64,000 nucleotides of DNA from positions 124,001-188,000 of the forward strand of contig JBIQJD010000004.1 in NCBI GenBank assembly GCA_044507695.1, written 5' to 3'. The notes beneath the pieces were generated by a model. It was not told the origin of the DNA. It worked only from the letters and a program-made list of their open reading frames with translations, and made no database searches. How positions within the stretch are numbered: the first letter of the stretch is position 1; each line of letters begins with the position of its first letter. The position numbers were made by a program, and so were the translations under genes. Source of the stretch: JBIQJD01 sp044507695. GTDB lineage: Bacteria; Bacteroidota; Ignavibacteria; Ignavibacteriales; Ignavibacteriaceae. Positions 1-8,655 of the stretch are shown in pieces.

Positions 1-783
1 GGTGCAGCTATCATTTTCATGACATTTAAAGCAAGGCTGGTGCTGCTCAGATGCAGATTTTTTCAGCTTAACAGGAATCATAGAAGAAACCGGTTTCTTG
101 TTAACAGATTTATCATGGCAGCGTGTGCAGTTTTCTTTCTGATGGCAGCTTACACAATCAGCACCAAATAGTTTTGTGTGTTCATCATGATAAAAAGTAA
201 CAAGCTTTCCTTTATTATAATCTGTTTCAAAGACTAGCATTTCAGGCTGTTTAACATCAGGATGATTCTTACTCTTTATTTTTTTTTGCGTAAGCTGTGT
301 TCCTTTAGGAAGATGGCATGAATTGCAATCAGTTGAATGGCTCCATTCCTTATGGCAGTTAATACATTGCCTGTGATATGCAGCCTGAAGATCCGGCTTG
401 CTTAAATCATCTCTTTTTCTTTCTTCTGCGTGGCAGTCTGAACAGGCAAGTATTGGACCTGCCGTATTAAAATGATGGCACCCTGCACAGCCGCCTGACA
501 TTTCGGACATTTGTGCGTGGATTCTATGAGAAAATGTTACACCCTGGTATTTATTTTTGAGCTGATCAATTTTTATTATATCCGGACTTTGATCTGCCGG
601 CTGATGAACGGTTACCATTTCAGTTCTTGGACATTCAACCAAACAAGGATTTTGTTTTGTAGGAACATCACAGGTATGACAGGTTTTACAATTTACCTGC
701 TGCTGAGTATGAGTTTTAATTTTCTTATCCTGCGCAAAAGCAAGTGCAGATAAAATTAAAAATCCCCAAATAACTTTATTCAT
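1..783 (-). CDS. Multiheme cytochrome c, 3' end beyond the window
   Basis: Translation of the reverse strand from the ATG at 781-783 gives 261 residues with no stop before the window edge, so the protein is C-terminally incomplete. It begins with a short signal peptide (hydrophobic stretch at residues 4-17 ending AFAQ), so it is exported to the periplasm. Eight CXXCH heme c motifs are visible, at about residues 32, 99, 114, 140, 153, 210, 219 and 251, and a further Cys at 260 may begin another. Extra Cys residues lie at 38, 47 and 51. It starts 6 bp after the NrfD-like gene, which follows a Tat-exported ferredoxin gene; the order FeS-NrfD-cytochrome is that of quinol:cytochrome c oxidoreductases such as Hmc or Geobacter Cbc complexes. 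The likely role is accepting quinol-derived electrons at the periplasmic face. The terminal acceptor cannot be told from sequence. Confidence 0.9.
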   Translation of the reverse strand, partial: MNKVIWGFLILSALAFAQDKKIKTHTQQQVNCKTCHTCDVPTKQNPCLVECPRTEMVTVHQPADQSPDIIKIDQLKNKYQGVTFSHRIHAQMSEMSGGCAGCHHFNTAGPILACSDCHAEERKRDDLSKPDLQAAYHRQCINCHKEWSHSTDCNSCHLPKGTQLTQKKIKSKNHPDVKQPEMLVFETDYNKGKLVTFYHDEHTKLFGADCVSCHQKENCTRCHDKSVNKKPVSSMIPVKLKKSASEQHQPCFKCHENDSCT

Positions 784-789
784 AAACCC

Positions 790-2025
790 CTATCCCTTAA
801 TAGTGTATTTTGTTTTTATAGTATACTGAGGATCCGGCTGGCTAATAACCGGAAAATTCAGAACAATAATTCTGTATAACAGAATAAGCATTGCAATGAA
901 TCCAACTGTAACTGAAATCTCTCCGAATGACGGGAAGTAAGGCCCGGATGAGTACGGAGGTGTATACGCAACTATAAAATTATTTATCCTGTTAAGAAGC
1001 ACTCCTGCAATCACCATTGATGATGCAGTAAACAGTAAACCCGGATTTTTCAAAACTTTTTTGGATAAAAACATTCTTAAAGGAATAATTACGCCAATCA
1101 ATAATTCTACTGTAAAAAGTATACTTGCTGTGTTTAGTTCTGTTAGATAAACAAATGTTTCGCGTATGAACATATCACCGAGTTTAAAAGCAAGATAAAT
1201 GCCAAGCAGCGGTGCAATTGTATAACTTAACGGCGTCAGGACTTCCATCTCTGGTTTCGTTCCAAAAGATTTTGATGCAGTCATTGATTCAAAAATTACC
1301 ATTGGGAATCCTACTGCAATTGCAGAAAGCAAAAACAATAGTGGCAGGATTGGTGTTTGCCATAACGGATGCATTTTTGGTCCGGCAATTACCATCAATG
1401 TTCCCAAAGAGGATTGATGCAAGGTTGATAGAACTACACCAAGTATTATAAATATGAAGATGATTTTGTTTAATCCTTTATCAAGAATTCTTAGGAATTT
1501 ATCCAATGGCTTATTAAGAAAGGAAAGTATTCCTTTTAAATTTACTCTTCCTATAAATCTTTCGGTTACTATTGGAAGAAATTCAATATAGAGAACTGTA
1601 ACGTACATCATTACGCAAATACCAACTTCAAATAAAGCAGAGTTGCCGTTCCACATAATTAATGGATGCCAGATATAATACCATCTTCCTAAATCCACAA
1701 AAACACCAATAGCAACAAATGTGTAGCCAAGCATTGCAGTTAGCAGTGCAGGTCTTACAATTGAATGAAAATGTTCTCTGTGCAGTATATGCCCTAATGC
1801 TGCAGTAGTAAAACCGCCGGCCGCAAGCGCAACGCCTGCAGCAACATCAATTCCTATCCAGATTCCCCAGGGATATTGATTATTTAAATTTGTAATTGAT
1901 CCAATCCCGAAAAAAAATCTCATTGCAAGGAAGATCAATCCATTTAAAGCAAGGATGCAAAGAACAATTACTCCGGTGGTAAAAAATTTTTTCTTAACTG
2001 GTACTGGTTTCAGATATCCGTTCAT
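790..2025 (-). CDS. NrfD/HybB-like polytopic quinol-interacting membrane subunit
   Basis: A 411-residue, very hydrophobic protein with roughly ten membrane segments. The N-terminal 'NNQYPWGIWIGIDVAAGVAL' stretch (about residues 48-67) is typical of the HybB branch of the NrfD (PsrC) family, which exchanges electrons between menaquinol and a membrane-extrinsic FeS protein and has no heme. It starts 2 bp downstream of the ferredoxin stop and ends 6 bp before the cytochrome start, so the three genes are one transcription unit. A paralogue of the same subfamily lies at 4994-6178. The family and the complex are well supported; direction of electron flow is inferred from the cytochrome partner. Confidence 0.9.
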   Translation of the reverse strand: MNGYLKPVPVKKKFFTTGVIVLCILALNGLIFLAMRFFFGIGSITNLNNQYPWGIWIGIDVAAGVALAAGGFTTAALGHILHREHFHSIVRPALLTAMLGYTFVAIGVFVDLGRWYYIWHPLIMWNGNSALFEVGICVMMYVTVLYIEFLPIVTERFIGRVNLKGILSFLNKPLDKFLRILDKGLNKIIFIFIILGVVLSTLHQSSLGTLMVIAGPKMHPLWQTPILPLLFLLSAIAVGFPMVIFESMTASKSFGTKPEMEVLTPLSYTIAPLLGIYLAFKLGDMFIRETFVYLTELNTASILFTVELLIGVIIPLRMFLSKKVLKNPGLLFTASSMVIAGVLLNRINNFIVAYTPPYSSGPYFPSFGEISVTVGFIAMLILLYRIIVLNFPVISQPDPQYTIKTKYTIKG

Positions 2026-2027
2026 AA

Positions 2028-2930
2028 TTATTCTGCTCCCTCACTTTCTTTCTTCTTTTTATTCAGCCACATAATTCCGGCTAAAAGAGCATACAGTGAA
2101 ACAGGCGGAACAAAGTAAGCAAAGATTCCATGCTGAATAGATTCGGAAACACCGGGTGCGGGTTTTACATCCAGCTTCGGAAAAACTTTTTTTGTAAGAT
2201 CTTCTGAAGCAAGGTACAACCACGAAGTACCGCCAACTTCATTTTCTCCATAAATATGAGGGAAATATTTATCCGGATATTTTTTAATCTTTTCACGTGC
2301 AATCTTAATCAATTCACTGCGGGGACCGTAAGTAAGAGCTCCAACCGGACAAGTTTCAGCGCATGCAGGAAGCAAACCTTTGCTTGTCCTTTCATAGCAA
2401 AAATCACATTTTCTAATTTCAGGCTGCAGTGCTTTATCATATTCAAATGAAGGAATCTGAAATGGGCAGGCAACCATGCAGTAGCGGCAGCCGATGCACT
2501 TGTCAGAATCCCAGATAACCGAACCATTTTCTTTTTTTGAAAAAGCTCCAACAATACATGCTGAAACACATGCCGGATGATCGCAATGCATGCATTGAAT
2601 TTTAACTTCGTAAGCAGTGCCTCTTCTGTCCTTTGGTTTATACTGGTTAACTACCGTTAATGCTGAAGGATCAGGTCGGCGGGCATTAATGAAAACTGAT
2701 CTGTCATCATAATCATCTATATTGCCTGCCGGCAAATTATGAGCTTCTTTGCAAGCCCATTCACATTGTCTGCATCCAATGCAGGTTGTTGTATCAACCA
2801 GCATTCCGTAACGATCTTCTGATAAAATATTTTCTGGAGCGGCTTTTGCTGTTTTAGTTGAAGTGCCGGTTATTGCCGCGGTTAATAATCCCGCTGTTTT
2901 TAAGAAGTTTCTCCGGTTTTGTTTTTCCAT
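2028..2930 (-). CDS. Tat-exported four-cluster ferredoxin subunit (HybA/DmsB-like) with C-terminal anchor
   Basis: The start is set at the ATG at 2928-2930 because AGGGGAC lies just upstream of it and because the protein then begins MEKQNRRNFLKTAG, a twin-arginine signal (RRNFLK). An in-frame ATG at 2999 would add 23 residues without a signal or ribosome site. Four Cys groups follow: CIGCRQCEWAC, CMHCDHPACVSAC, CIGCRYCMVAC, and CDFC with CAETC, enough for four [4Fe-4S] clusters. A hydrophobic segment near the C terminus followed by NKKKK resembles the membrane anchor of HybA. It should sit at the periplasmic face and pass electrons between the NrfD-like subunit and the multiheme cytochrome encoded just downstream. 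Confidence 0.9.
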   Translation of the reverse strand: MEKQNRRNFLKTAGLLTAAITGTSTKTAKAAPENILSEDRYGMLVDTTTCIGCRQCEWACKEAHNLPAGNIDDYDDRSVFINARRPDPSALTVVNQYKPKDRRGTAYEVKIQCMHCDHPACVSACIVGAFSKKENGSVIWDSDKCIGCRYCMVACPFQIPSFEYDKALQPEIRKCDFCYERTSKGLLPACAETCPVGALTYGPRSELIKIAREKIKKYPDKYFPHIYGENEVGGTSWLYLASEDLTKKVFPKLDVKPAPGVSESIQHGIFAYFVPPVSLYALLAGIMWLNKKKKESEGAE

Positions 2931-3397
2931 TTGTCCCCTGAATAAACTTTTTTCAATTTTTAGATAGTTCGTGCAATCATAAGACAAATTACAAGCCAAA
3001 TGAAACTATTGAAATATTGAACATTTCTTAAACATACGTTTTCATTACAAATAAAAATCGAAAATCATATTCTTGATAATTGGAAAATTATATCTGCAAT
3101 ATTCAAATCAGTCAGCATAAAAATGATGTTGAGATATTCATCATTACAGTGATTAAAATATTTACACACGGAAACAATCATTTTGATGAAAATTTTTATG
3201 ATCCGGATATCATCAATCATTTTTTATGTAGAATTATTCAACTCCGCAGAAGATTAATTTACTCAAGGCTCAAACAGACCATCTTCCTAATCCTTTATAA
3301 ATCAATTTCTTACGGGGAAAAATTTTTTGTAAAAAAATAACGGCATACCTTTTGGCTATTAATAAGTGTACTGTTAATAAAAATCGTGAGGAAAAAA
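2931..3397. promoter_or_regulatory. Divergent intergenic region between the two respiratory modules
   Basis: This spacer of about 470 bp separates the two divergent respiratory modules and must hold promoters for both. No convincing gene is seen in it. Two sequences weakly resemble sigma-54 -24/-12 elements: on the minus strand TTTGGCTTGTAATTTGT (3000 to 2984), with GG-N10-GT, and on the plus strand CGGCATACCTTTTGGC (3341-3356), with GG-N10-GG. Neither has the canonical GG-N10-GC. They are noted because an NtrC-type activator is encoded nearby. Confidence 0.3.
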
Positions 3398-4075
3398 ATG
3401 GTTGCTTTATATGTACTATTAGGTTTTATACTCCTCCTCTTAATAGATTATTTTGTTATAAAAGGAGAGAAAAAATATCATCCGGCTTTTCAGAAAAAAT
3501 ATGAAGTTGTTGAAAACATAATCTTTGATAACATAAGTGTAAGTGTTCCGGCAGATTCATACGTATCAAAAGGCCACACCTGGGCTGAACTGCAGGGAAA
3601 CGGGTTAATTAAGGTTGGTATTGATGAGTTCGTTTTAAAATCACTTGGCGGATTTATAGTATCCAATATTGTTAAAGCAGGAACGCTTGTTAAAAAAGGT
3701 GATCCTGTAATTGAAGCAGTTCTTGGTGATAAAAAAATTTCCTTCCGCTCACCGGTTGATGGCACTGTTAATTTTATTAATGATGAACTGATCGGCAAAC
3801 CCGTTTCAGATCCTTATGGAAATGATTGGGCAATTCTTCTTACTCCAATAAATTTTGAAAAAAATGCTGCTGCACTTAAAGCAAATGAAAAAGTAGTTGA
3901 TTGGATGAAGAATGAATTTATCAGGCTTAAAAATTATTTAGTTGAAAACACAGCCGGAAGAGTTCAGCTTGCTGGCGCAACAATGCTTGACGGCGGAAAA
4001 ATACTTGAAGGCTCAATTGCAATGCTTGATAAAGATTCAGTTAAAAAATTTGAAGATGAATTTCTTCAGATTTAG
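3398..4075 (+). CDS. Membrane-anchored GcvH-like (lipoyl-fold) protein lacking the lipoyl lysine
   Basis: About 225 residues. The ATG at 3398 is preferred over the GTG at 3386 because GAGG (3389-3392) then falls 5 nt upstream as a ribosome site. An N-terminal membrane segment (about 15 residues of VALYVLLGFILLLLI) is followed by a domain resembling glycine cleavage H protein: 'KGHTWAEL', then 'IKVGIDEFVLKSLGG', then 'SPVDGTV' and 'DPYGNDWAILLTP'. In true H proteins ESVKA carries the lipoylated lysine; here the aligned stretch is EAVLGDKK, with Leu where Lys is expected and two extra residues before SP. It is therefore probably not lipoylated in the usual way. It precedes a ferredoxin and an NrfD gene, so a structural or assembly role in that module is inferred. 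Confidence 0.75.
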   Translation: MVALYVLLGFILLLLIDYFVIKGEKKYHPAFQKKYEVVENIIFDNISVSVPADSYVSKGHTWAELQGNGLIKVGIDEFVLKSLGGFIVSNIVKAGTLVKKGDPVIEAVLGDKKISFRSPVDGTVNFINDELIGKPVSDPYGNDWAILLTPINFEKNAAALKANEKVVDWMKNEFIRLKNYLVENTAGRVQLAGATMLDGGKILEGSIAMLDKDSVKKFEDEFLQI

Positions 4076-4211
4076 GAAAAATGAGGTGATGGAAAAGTCT
4101 GTAGTATTGATGTTGAATAATTCAAAGATTGAATTGGATAATCATGATCTTTAACGATCTGAACCTGTTATAAAATTAAGTGAACATTTTTAATACAAAG
4201 GAATCGGGGAA

Positions 4212-4994
4212 ATGGCTGAACATAAAATTAATATTGATAATCAGATTGGGATATTGTTTGATGCTGCGGAATGCATTGGCTGCGGAAGCTGTTATGAAGC
4301 GTGCAAGCTGCAGAATAAACTGCCCGAAACAAATAAAGATTTTTTAAGAGATCATCTTTCTGATAAAACTTATACAACTATTGAACAGCACGGAGATTAT
4401 TACAGCAGAAAACTCTGTATGCACTGCATTGAACCTACATGTGTTTCTGTTTGCCCTGTTGGTGCATTTGAAAAAACAGAACTTGGACCGGTTCTGTATG
4501 ATGAAGATAAATGCATAGGCTGCCGTTATTGTATGCAGGCTTGCCCGCATAACATTCCGCGTTATGAATGGAGCAGTACTTCACCCGGAGTGCGTAAATG
4601 TGTAATGTGCAATGAAAGATTGAAGGAAGGAAAATTGACTGCTTGCGCCGAAGCCTGTCCGGTTCAGGCAACAGTTTGCGGCAAACTTTCTGATCTTATA
4701 AAAGAAGCCAAAAACAGGATTAAAAAACATCCCGAAAAATATTTTCCGCACATCTACGGATTGGAAGAAGCCGGCGGAAGCAATGTAATTATTCTTTCAC
4801 CTGTTCCGTTTGATCAGCTTGGTTATTCAGTAAAAATACCAAAGCAATCAATGCCTGATTTTACAATGAAAGCAATGGAGAAAATTCCTACTGTTGTTTC
4901 TGTCGGCGGAATTTTTCTAACCGGAATGTACTGGCTGACCAAAAGAAAAAATCAAATAAAGAAAGAGGAACATCATTTAGAGGAGAAGAAGTAA
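4212..4994 (+). CDS. Four-cluster ferredoxin subunit without Tat signal
   Basis: A 260-residue paralogue of the ferredoxin at 2028-2930. Cys groups CIGCGSCYEAC, CMHCIEPTCVSVC, CIGCRYCMQAC, and CVMC with CAEAC predict four [4Fe-4S] clusters. The central region 'KKHPEKYFPHIYG' is shared with the other copy. A C-terminal hydrophobic helix followed by TKRKNQIKK suggests a membrane anchor. Unlike its paralogue it begins MAEHKINIDNQIG with no twin-arginine or other signal, so it would be expected to stay in the cytoplasm. The stop and the next start overlap by one base (TAATG), which indicates translational coupling with the NrfD gene. Confidence 0.88.
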   Translation: MAEHKINIDNQIGILFDAAECIGCGSCYEACKLQNKLPETNKDFLRDHLSDKTYTTIEQHGDYYSRKLCMHCIEPTCVSVCPVGAFEKTELGPVLYDEDKCIGCRYCMQACPHNIPRYEWSSTSPGVRKCVMCNERLKEGKLTACAEACPVQATVCGKLSDLIKEAKNRIKKHPEKYFPHIYGLEEAGGSNVIILSPVPFDQLGYSVKIPKQSMPDFTMKAMEKIPTVVSVGGIFLTGMYWLTKRKNQIKKEEHHLEEKK

Positions 4995-6178
4995 TGAAAA
5001 CTAAGTTAGCTGCTATCTTTAATTTTCAAAAGATAACATTCTGGAAGGCAGCAGCATTTTTAATTGCTGTTATTGGTGTCTATTCGTTTTTTATAAGAAT
5101 TACTAAAGGTCTCGGCGCATCTACAAATCTGAATGATTTTGTTCCGTGGGGATTGTGGATTGGTGTTGATTTCATTGGCGTTGGTCTGGCTGCCGCAGGA
5201 TTTACAATTGCAGCAACTGCCCATATTTTTAACAATCATAAATATGAATCAATTGCCCGGCCTGCAATATTAACTGCGTACATCGGCTACATGATGGTAG
5301 TTGCACTACTTGTAATTGATCTTGGTAAACCTGAACATTTCTGGCATCCGCTTATTATGTGGAATATCCATTCAGTAATGTTTGAGATTACCTGGTGCGT
5401 TATTTGTTATTCAACAATTCTATCAATTGAATTTGCGCCGGTTGTGCTTGAGAAATATAATTTTCCCAGGCTGCTGAAGTTTGTTAAAAAGATTACGCCC
5501 GGGGCTATAATTCTTGGCGTGCTTTTCTCAACACTTCATCAATCATCATTTGGTTCACTTTACCTTATTGTGCCGGCAAAGGTTTATCCTTTATGGTACT
5601 CATCTTATCTGCCTGTGCATTTCTTCATTTCATGTATAGCTGCAGGATTATCAATGATTATTCTTGAAGCATATCTTTGCGCACGTGCATTTGGCCAGGG
5701 ATTGAATATCAGAATTCTTTCCGGCTTAGGGAAAGGTGTTTTAACTGTTTTGATAATTGAGCTTGTTTTTAAATTCAGTGATCTTATTTCAGCAGGAAAA
5801 TTTAACCTGTTGTTTGTTCCACTGAATGAAACTTATTTCTTCTGGCTTGAAATAATTATCGGCTTTGTAATTCCAATCTGGATTCTCACACATCCAAAAT
5901 ACAGAGTAAACAGGACCGGGTTATACTTTGCAGCAATTTTTACAATATCAGGCTTCATCCTTAACCGCATGAATGTTTGTGTTACTTCGCTGGTAAGATC
6001 ATCCGGGCAATCCTATGTTCCTTCATTAGAAGAGATTGGAATAACTCTTTTCTTAATTATGATTGCAATGATTGCTTTTAAATATGTTGTTGAAAATTTC
6101 AAAGTCTTTTCACACGAAGAAACCCATGAAACAAAAGCAGCAGAAAACGTAACTGCAGTTTTAGAAGGGAACAGATGA
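4994..6178 (+). CDS. NrfD/HybB-like membrane subunit, second copy
   Basis: A 394-residue polytopic membrane protein of the same subfamily as the product of 790-2025; both share 'PWG(L/I)WIG(V/I)D' after the first helix, 'WHPLIMWN' and 'STLHQSS'. It belongs to the NrfD/PsrC family that handles menaquinol within the membrane. It is coupled to the preceding ferredoxin through a TAATG overlap. No cytochrome gene follows; the next gene encodes a small Cys-motif protein. The electron partner of this module is therefore unknown. Confidence 0.88.
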   Translation: MKTKLAAIFNFQKITFWKAAAFLIAVIGVYSFFIRITKGLGASTNLNDFVPWGLWIGVDFIGVGLAAAGFTIAATAHIFNNHKYESIARPAILTAYIGYMMVVALLVIDLGKPEHFWHPLIMWNIHSVMFEITWCVICYSTILSIEFAPVVLEKYNFPRLLKFVKKITPGAIILGVLFSTLHQSSFGSLYLIVPAKVYPLWYSSYLPVHFFISCIAAGLSMIILEAYLCARAFGQGLNIRILSGLGKGVLTVLIIELVFKFSDLISAGKFNLLFVPLNETYFFWLEIIIGFVIPIWILTHPKYRVNRTGLYFAAIFTISGFILNRMNVCVTSLVRSSGQSYVPSLEEIGITLFLIMIAMIAFKYVVENFKVFSHEETHETKAAENVTAVLEGNR

Positions 6179-6207
6179 AGGAAAGAATAAATTAGTGTAA
6201 CAACTAA

Positions 6208-6942
6208 ATGATTGGTAATGATATGAAAACAATCAGCGGCACTGAAAAAAAATATGCCGGAAGAGAATGTATCTGGATTACTTCAGAATTGGTTTCTTAC
6301 AAACTGTGCGATAAGAATTATGATTGTGAACATTGTGAATTTGATAAGGTGATAAGAAATCTCTCGGCAAAATTAACCGAAGAAGATATTAAAAATGATT
6401 CACAAAGCGGAAATCTAATTGAACGTATCATCAAACGGATTGAAAAGGAAAATTTCAGCAGTAATATAATTTACCTGCAAAACCAGCTCGTAATTAAAAA
6501 TTTATTTGGTGATGTTTACTATATCGGCATAAATCCCGTTGTACATTATCTTCTTGATGATTTTAGTTATCTGCGTGATTTTAACAGCAGGGATATTAAA
6601 CGCGAACAGATAATCTTTACAATTGAAGGAAACTGGGGAATAAAGCAATTTATTTCGCCAATTAATTTTTCAATAATTGAAAAGATAAATTTTTCACACT
6701 TTACGCTTAACAGGTGGTATGCAATTATTCTGCTTACAGATAATGATGTAGATAAATTCAGAATAAATGAAACAGAATGGAATGAGAAAAAAGATGCCGT
6801 TATTAAAGAGCTTAACAGTAAGCTGATTAATGTTCCGGCAGTTGGGCCATGCCTTAATGATGGCGGTGAAAAGATAAATTATCTTCATCATTATCTTGGC
6901 AGAAGAGAATATTTAAAGCTGTTGAATAATTCTTTTAAGTAA
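6208..6942 (+). CDS. Cys-motif protein with a divergent GcvH-like region
   Basis: A 244-residue soluble protein. The N terminus has Cys21, Cys34, Cys40 and Cys43 in the pattern 'C-x12-C-x5-CEHC', within 'YKLCDKNYDCEHCEFD', which looks like a metal or FeS ligand set. Similar N termini occur in GcvH-like proteins that accompany NrfD modules in delta-proteobacteria; this is from memory and was not searched. The region from about residue 90 ('NIIYLQNQLVIKNLFGDVYYIGINPVVHYLLD') resembles a decayed GcvH domain without the lipoyl motif. It follows the second NrfD gene by 29 bp and is probably in that operon. A second ATG at 6223 is possible; there is no clear ribosome site for either. The function is unknown. 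Confidence 0.6.
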   Translation: MIGNDMKTISGTEKKYAGRECIWITSELVSYKLCDKNYDCEHCEFDKVIRNLSAKLTEEDIKNDSQSGNLIERIIKRIEKENFSSNIIYLQNQLVIKNLFGDVYYIGINPVVHYLLDDFSYLRDFNSRDIKREQIIFTIEGNWGIKQFISPINFSIIEKINFSHFTLNRWYAIILLTDNDVDKFRINETEWNEKKDAVIKELNSKLINVPAVGPCLNDGGEKINYLHHYLGRREYLKLLNNSFK

Positions 6943-6969
6943 GAGATGATTATTTTATAAACATTAACT

Positions 6970-7003
6970 TCAACCCGGGTTGATGATATACTCAGCAATA
7001 TCA
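6970..7003. promoter_or_regulatory. Palindromes upstream of the kinase gene
   Basis: TCAACCCGGGTTGA (6970-6983) is a perfect 14-bp palindrome, followed directly by an ATGATAT ... ATATCAT inverted repeat with an 8-nt spacer (about 6982-7003). They lie 56-89 bp before the kinase start, where an operator could be. There is no T-run after them, so a terminator is unlikely. The binding protein is unknown. Confidence 0.35.
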
Positions 7004-7058
7004 TTGATAGTGAAGAGGGGATTCCATAAGTTTGGAGTGATGATTAGGGGAGATATTG

Positions 7059-8639
7059 ATGAAGACTAAACTTTGGAACCGCCTCAGCGTAAGGCTCTTC
7101 GTAACTATCACAGTTATCCTCATTGCTATTTTTTCAATTTATACATACATCCTTGTAGCTAATCTTGAAGAATACCTAACCGGCAATAGTTTTAAACATG
7201 CTTATAATATTAGTGATGTGATTAAAAAATCCACACGCTACGGAATGCTGTTGAACAGAAGGGAAGATGTTCACCAGATTATTAATACAATCGGAAAAGA
7301 AGAAGATGTAAAAGGAATAAGAATTTATAACAAACAGGGAACGATAATTTTCTCAACAGATTCAACAGAGCTTTTTAAAACTGTTGATGTTTCTGCCGAA
7401 GCATGTATTGTCTGCCATAACTCATCAGTTCCGCTTAATACTTTAAGCAATACAAATAAGATGAGAATATTTAAGCGGGATTCTGAAAGAATACTGGGAC
7501 TGATAAATCCAATCTTAAATGAAAAAGACTGCTCAACTGCCGACTGTCATGCTCATTCCCCAAAGATTCAATTTCTTGGAGTTCTCGATGTAATGGTTTC
7601 ACTGAGTGAACTTGATTCAATTACAACTGCAACTACTAAAAGCACAATTCTGAATTCATCTGTAATAACATTTCTAACTGCATTTACCTGCGGCGTATTT
7701 ATTATTGTATTGATTAATCGTCCGATGCGGAAATTATCAAAAGGAATTGAAGAGATTGGAAACGGGAATCTCAATTACCGCATTTCAATTGATTCAAAAG
7801 ATGAGCTGGGTAAAATGGCAAGGCGCTTTAATGAAATGTCTGCCAAACTTCAGGAAGCTTATGAATCAATTACAAACTGGTCTGAAACCCTGCACGAACG
7901 TGTAAACGAGAAGACGGAAGAATTAAAAAATATTTACAGGCAGGTAAATCAAATTGAAAAACTTGCATCATTGGGGAAACTCTCAGCCACTGTAGCACAT
8001 GAATTAAATAATCCGCTTGAAGGAATTCTTACATACAGTAAGCTAATTGCTAAAAAAATAAAATCAAACGGGAATGTAAATGGAGATCATTCAAAACTCC
8101 TTGAGTATCTTGATATGATTGCCGGAGAATCCGCACGCTGTGGTAAAATTGTAAAAGATCTGCTTTTGTTTTCACATAAAGATGATGATGAATTTTTAAC
8201 CGAAGATCTGATTCCGATTATTGATAAAAGTGTTGCATTAATTCAGCATCATCTTGAAATACACGGCATTGATTTAATCAAACAATATCCGGAAGGAGAA
8301 GTAAGATTTTCCTGTAATCCACAAAAAATACAACAGGCATTAATGTCCCTGTTAATCAATGCAATTGAAGCAATGCCGCACGGCGGTAAAATAACTATAA
8401 GCGTTAAACATGAGCTTAATAAAATTCTTTTAAGAATTGCAGATGAAGGAACCGGCATTTCAGAAAAAGATCTTCCGCATATTTTCGAACCGTTCTATTC
8501 TACAAAGGAACAATCAAAAGGAACGGGGCTTGGACTTGCAGTAGTTTATGGAATTATAACACATCATAACGGACAGGTGGAAGTTGAAAAAACTTCACCG
8601 GAAGGAACAACATTTAAATTAACCTTGCCAAAAAATTAA
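7059..8639 (+). CDS. Sensor histidine kinase with heme-type motifs in the periplasmic domain
   Basis: About 526 residues. The ATG at 7059 is chosen because AGGGGAGA precedes it at good spacing. An N-terminal membrane helix (about residues 12-34) is followed by a periplasmic domain holding CIVCH (about 116-120) and CSTADCH (about 158-164); the first is a classical c-heme motif, the second a CX4CH variant. Another helix (about 200-220), a HAMP linker, a HisKA domain with the phospho-acceptor in 'ATVAHELNNP' (His about 314) and an HATPase domain with 'DEGTGIS' and 'GTGLGLAVVYGI' complete it. It is 16 bp from an NtrC-type regulator gene and is surely its partner. A heme sensor next to multiheme cytochrome genes suggests redox or ligand sensing for their control (inference). 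Confidence 0.92.
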   Translation: MKTKLWNRLSVRLFVTITVILIAIFSIYTYILVANLEEYLTGNSFKHAYNISDVIKKSTRYGMLLNRREDVHQIINTIGKEEDVKGIRIYNKQGTIIFSTDSTELFKTVDVSAEACIVCHNSSVPLNTLSNTNKMRIFKRDSERILGLINPILNEKDCSTADCHAHSPKIQFLGVLDVMVSLSELDSITTATTKSTILNSSVITFLTAFTCGVFIIVLINRPMRKLSKGIEEIGNGNLNYRISIDSKDELGKMARRFNEMSAKLQEAYESITNWSETLHERVNEKTEELKNIYRQVNQIEKLASLGKLSATVAHELNNPLEGILTYSKLIAKKIKSNGNVNGDHSKLLEYLDMIAGESARCGKIVKDLLLFSHKDDDEFLTEDLIPIIDKSVALIQHHLEIHGIDLIKQYPEGEVRFSCNPQKIQQALMSLLINAIEAMPHGGKITISVKHELNKILLRIADEGTGISEKDLPHIFEPFYSTKEQSKGTGLGLAVVYGIITHHNGQVEVEKTSPEGTTFKLTLPKN

Positions 8640-8655
8640 AAGTGAAGGGGAAATA

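Noticed and set aside
511..753. Plus-strand open frame of 80 codons near the left edge
   Set aside because: It runs antisense to the cytochrome c gene, whose eight CXXCH motifs fix the coding strand.
3080..3340. 86-codon frame in the divergent respiratory spacer
   Set aside because: Low-complexity, Ile/Asn-rich product without a ribosome site or recognisable motif; it lies where promoters are expected.
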